A stretch of 17,256 bases of DNA, from positions 5,834 to 23,089 of the forward strand of contig JAQUQN010000009.1 in NCBI GenBank assembly GCA_028716065.1, written 5' to 3'. This document shows, one piece after another, positions 14,683 through 17,256 of the stretch; within the stretch, counting starts at the first letter, position 1, and each line of letters starts with the position of its first letter. Both the position numbers and the translations under genes were made by a program. The notes beneath the pieces were generated by a model. It did no database searches. It was not told the DNA's origin and worked only from the letters and a program-made list of their open reading frames with translations. Source of the stretch: Candidatus Omnitrophota bacterium. Lineage in GTDB: Bacteria; Omnitrophota; Gorgyraeia; 2-01-FULL-45-10.

Positions 14683-14753
14683 AGGTTAAGGCTGAGGTTT
14701 AGGTTAAGAAGTCTCGATCTTAACCTTAATCTTGACCTCAACCTTGATTTTTT
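14683..14753. repeat. Inverted hexamer array, AGGTTA type
   Basis: Lies between the CPBP protease and DUF362 genes. The left half is AGGTTA, AGGCTG, AGGTTT, AGGTTA, AGAAGT. The right half from 14718 is TCTTAA, CCTTAA, TCTTGA, CCTCAA, CCTTGA, TTTTTT, the inverted unit. Unlike the other arrays the period is 6 nt, so it stays open in some reading frames and encodes a false dipeptide-like extension of the DUF362 protein. Confidence 0.85.
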
Positions 14754-14755
14754 AT

Positions 14756-15790
14756 TTACACCCTGACCTGTTTCAACAAAAACACGAAGAACACCATGCT
14801 CAAATTATGTATCACGTGCACCGTCACCGATGACACGAGCGATCCCGTCTTCTCGTATAAATACGCCAAGAGCATCCCCAGTATCACTATCGGCACGAAT
14901 CCCACCACGTTGGTGTGGAGCACCGCGAATACGACCGACGTGAAGAGCATCGCCCAGAAGATACCTATATATTTCTTAAAAGCGCTGTACATGAAGCCCC
15001 TGAAGAAGAGTTCCTCTATGAGGGGCCCTATCAGGGACGTGAATATACCGGAATATATCAGAAAGGCCGTATTTTTCTCTTTCATGAACATCTCCACCAC
15101 CGCCTGTTTTTCCGGGACGTATTTAGTGATGTTGATGATAAAGATTATGACGACAAGCGTCCCTATCAGAGCCGGGACGGCGGCTATGTAGCCCGTTATG
15201 CCGTAAAATACGTTCTTGAAGAAATTCTTGAACGTCAGCCCGAGCGACAGGATGTTCTCTTTATATTGCCCGACGGTAAAATATAATATGAAGACGACGG
15301 CCATCACGTCAAGTATGGAGGAATTCAATATCATCCTGAAGTTGTCGTCCTTCAATGACGGATAGGTTCCCAGTAGAAGCGACTCTATCATTATGATCAT
15401 GTAGCCGAAAAAGAGGAAGAGTATCACCACCTTCGCGACGTCCCACACGTTCCATCTTACCGGGCCCGGTTCACGCGTTGCCATCTCGAGCCTGTTCCCG
15501 CCGAGCCTGAAACCTATCAGCATCGCGTCTATGACGATCCCCAGGAACAGCACCGCCAGGATAAGAAGCGACGCCAGGCTGAAGAGGAGCGCCAGGAACC
15601 TGTTATCGCGCAATACCTCTTCCATCTTCTCGCGCTGCAAGACTTCTTCCTGTGCCTCTTTTGCTCTATTCTGCTCCCCTTTTACCTTCACGTCTCCCGA
15701 AACAGCCATGAGCACGTTCAGCAATATTATGAATATCAGGAGGAGGATGTATAATCGTTCTTTTTTAATAAATATTATGAATTTATTCAT
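14756..15790 (-). CDS. CPBP (CAAX/Abi-type) intramembrane metalloprotease
   Basis: Predicted inner-membrane glutamic/metal-type protease of the CPBP family (Rce1-like); substrate unknown. The 344 residues begin with a membrane segment (about 12-31), then a charged, helix-prone stretch (about 34-63), then further membrane segments near 65-95, 118-141, 156-174, 198-221, 245-256, 275-310 and 318-340. The CPBP core is in the C-terminal half: EELFFRGF at 259-266 (paired Glu and R264), FAVLHTN with H292, and HVIHN at 325-329 (HxxxN). All three motifs are intact, so activity is plausible. The ATG follows repeat-like DNA and has no Shine-Dalgarno. Neighbours give no substrate hint; members act in prenyl-protein processing, bacteriocin immunity or other roles. 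Confidence 0.87.
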   Translation of the reverse strand: MNKFIIFIKKERLYILLLIFIILLNVLMAVSGDVKVKGEQNRAKEAQEEVLQREKMEEVLRDNRFLALLFSLASLLILAVLFLGIVIDAMLIGFRLGGNRLEMATREPGPVRWNVWDVAKVVILFLFFGYMIIMIESLLLGTYPSLKDDNFRMILNSSILDVMAVVFILYFTVGQYKENILSLGLTFKNFFKNVFYGITGYIAAVPALIGTLVVIIFIINITKYVPEKQAVVEMFMKEKNTAFLIYSGIFTSLIGPLIEELFFRGFMYSAFKKYIGIFWAMLFTSVVFAVLHTNVVGFVPIVILGMLLAYLYEKTGSLVSSVTVHVIHNLSMVFFVFLLKQVRV

Positions 15791-15800
15791 ATATTAATTC

Positions 15801-15909
15801 GGATAAGGTTAGGGTAACGAGGCCCGTATCGGTTAAGGTAACGGTTACGTAAAAGACGAATACCGTAACCCAATTACGAAACGGGCATCGTAACCATAAC
15901 CGCCTAACC
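15801..15909. repeat. Imperfect inverted repeat array, GGTTACG-like units
   Basis: Fills the gap between the TatD/radical SAM gene and the CPBP gene. Segments 15814-15844 and 15863-15894 are inverted copies at roughly three-quarters of positions, including a shared GCCCGT block and GTAACGG/CCGTAAC ends, with a loop of about 18 nt. GGTTA- and GGTAAC-like units continue on both sides. The right edge includes the stop codon (TAG within GGTTAG) of the upstream gene. It is more degenerate than the other arrays. Confidence 0.65.
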
Positions 15910-17256
15910 AACTACTCCGTAGGACCGCAACCTGAAAGTAGCGCCCAAATCTTTCGCTATCTTTTCGCATTTTTTCACATCGACACCGGGAAGGTCGAGG
16001 CACGTCACTTCCGTCTCGATGCCTGCGTCAACGCACTCTTTTATGAAATCCAGAATGCTGCCATAAGCCTTAGTTCCGAACTTCGGTTTACAGATATCAT
16101 TGTATTTACCTTCGCTCTCCGCGTTCAGGCTCACCGATACCCTGTCGATCAGGCCGGTGAGTTCTTTTACTATCGGCCTTGAATTTATGAGATCTCCATG
16201 GCCATTGGTCACAATCCTCACCCTGGCGCCCTTCTTTTTCAATTCTTTCGAAACCGCTTTCACCGCATCGAGCCTGCAGGTAGGTTCGCCGTAACCGCAG
16301 AAGACTACCTCCTTATATCTGGCGCCGTCACCTATTGCCTCAAGTATCTCTCCGACGGAAGGTTCCTTCGCCAGACGCAGGTTATGCCCCTTGATGAACG
16401 GCGTGGTATTGCGTATACAAAAATCACAACTATTGGTACATTCGTTCGTTATATTCAAATAGATGGAATCGCGGATCGGATAGGCTATTTTTGCATCTTC
16501 TCCAATATTCAGCTTGAAGAGCCTGTTTGCGTTATGCGTGGTTATCCTCGCGATATCTTCCTTCGATAATTTCAAAATTCTGGACCACTCATCCACGAGG
16601 ACCGTCATGTATGAGGATTCGTTCCTCTTGCCCCTATGGCCTTCGGGCGCCAGGAACGGGGCGTCGGTCTCCAGCAAAAGTCTCTCCACGGGCATCTTCT
16701 TTGCCACTTCGCGCAATTTTTTCGCATTACGAAATGTCAGATTACAGGTGAATGAGACGTACAATCCCATGTCGAGGCATCTTTTCAAAAATCCTTCATC
16801 TCCCGAAAAACAATGCATGACGCCGTTCAAGCCATCTGTCTTCTCTTCTTCGAGGATATTCAGCATATCAGTGTCGGCGTCCCTTGAATGGAGGATTATC
16901 GGCAGATCGAGGTCTTTGGCCAGATGAATAAATTTTCTGAACGCCTTGATCTGCTCATTCTTAGGAGAGAGGTTCCTGTAGTAATCGAGGCCTACCTCGC
17001 CGATGGCGACCACTTTTGGTTCGGTAGCAAGCGATTTTAATTCCTCTATTGTCTTATCGGTAACGGTTTTTGCGTCGTGTGGATGGACTCCGACGGAGGC
17101 ATATACGATATCGTATCTTTTGGCAAGTTCCACCGAACGTCGGCTCCCTTCCGCGGAACTGCCGACGTTTATAATCCTGCCCACTCCGGAATCTACAGCT
17201 CTGGCTATGACCTCATCCCGGTCATTATCGAAATCTTTAAAATCCAGATGGCAATG
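15904..17256 (-). CDS. TatD-family metal-dependent hydrolase fused to a radical SAM domain (5' end beyond window)
   Basis: Two-domain protein; 450 residues are visible and the start lies past base 17256. The reading frame continues to the edge, where HCHLD, the TatD metal motif, is the first thing seen, so an internal GTG at 17182-17184 is not the start. TatD ligands (numbered from the first visible codon) are HxH at 1-3, E87 in GEVGLDYY, H123 in ILHSRDA, H148 in MHCFSG and D198 in LETDAPFLAP. The domain ends near 245. A radical SAM domain follows with CTNSCDFC (C273, C277, C280), FCGYGEPTC and RIVTNGHGD. TatD proteins are 3'-5' DNases/RNases or deacylases; a TatD-linked radical SAM family is known, reaction unknown. 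The stop codon sits at the edge of a repeat array. Confidence 0.9.
   Translation of the reverse strand, partial: HCHLDFKDFDNDRDEVIARAVDSGVGRIINVGSSAEGSRRSVELAKRYDIVYASVGVHPHDAKTVTDKTIEELKSLATEPKVVAIGEVGLDYYRNLSPKNEQIKAFRKFIHLAKDLDLPIILHSRDADTDMLNILEEEKTDGLNGVMHCFSGDEGFLKRCLDMGLYVSFTCNLTFRNAKKLREVAKKMPVERLLLETDAPFLAPEGHRGKRNESSYMTVLVDEWSRILKLSKEDIARITTHNANRLFKLNIGEDAKIAYPIRDSIYLNITNECTNSCDFCIRNTTPFIKGHNLRLAKEPSVGEILEAIGDGARYKEVVFCGYGEPTCRLDAVKAVSKELKKKGARVRIVTNGHGDLINSRPIVKELTGLIDRVSVSLNAESEGKYNDICKPKFGTKAYGSILDFIKECVDAGIETEVTCLDLPGVDVKKCEKIAKDLGATFRLRSYGVVG

Noticed and set aside
14667..14741. N-terminal extension of the DUF362 protein from a TTG codon
   Set aside because: The added residues are a translation of the hexamer array, and the family-like N-terminus MTKVAIVR begins at 14666.
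15904..17184. Start of the TatD/radical SAM gene at the GTG 17182-17184
   Set aside because: The frame continues to the window edge and encodes the essential HCHLD metal motif upstream of that GTG.

Overview
The window is a densely packed bacterial chromosome segment in which every gene I can support lies on the minus strand. It carries housekeeping and amino-acid biosynthesis genes. The prepilin peptidase points to a cell with type IV pili or type II secretion, and the full valine/isoleucine set plus leuA, aroE and aroC points to a prototroph. Gene content, moderate GC and hairpin-forming intergenic arrays make me think of a candidate-phylum bacterium such as Omnitrophota. That is an impression, not something the sequence proves.

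Layout in transcription order (right to left). (1) 17256-13563: a TatD nuclease/radical SAM fusion whose 5' end is outside the window, a CPBP-type membrane protease, and a DUF362 protein with two 4Fe-4S motifs. (2) 13456-9149: mtnA, thiL and tsaE joined by 4-nt overlaps, then a repeat element, then tsaB and alr, also joined by a 4-nt overlap. (3) 9148-8766: a 383-bp gene-free stretch holding a long nested stem-loop of unknown identity and one strong sigma-70-type promoter. (4) 8765-1: an operon driven from that promoter, ilvD-ilvB-ilvN-ilvC-leuA-aroE-pilD-aroC. It converts pyruvate or 2-oxobutyrate to valine/isoleucine precursors (IlvBN, IlvC, IlvD), starts the leucine branch (LeuA), and continues into two shikimate-pathway steps; aroC runs off the left edge.

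The most distinctive feature is between the genes. Seven intergenic gaps hold arrays of degenerate 7-nt (once 6-nt) units whose right half is the inverted version of the left half. At least five unit types occur: GTAACNN (three copies), GTACNGC, GTAAAGN, AGGTTA and a GGTTACG-like type. Two of the GTAACNN arrays enclose a 48-bp core with two small hairpins, in opposite orientations and 44/48 identical. One array supplies the stop codon and last residues of tsaE. A different palindrome cluster precedes aroE. Several genes whose start codon lies against such an element have no Shine-Dalgarno sequence, while ilvD, ilvC, mtnA and aroC have good ones.

Other points of interest are a divergent NAD(P)-binding loop in IlvC and the TatD-radical SAM fusion. 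No tRNA, rRNA, CRISPR array, transposase or phage gene was seen.
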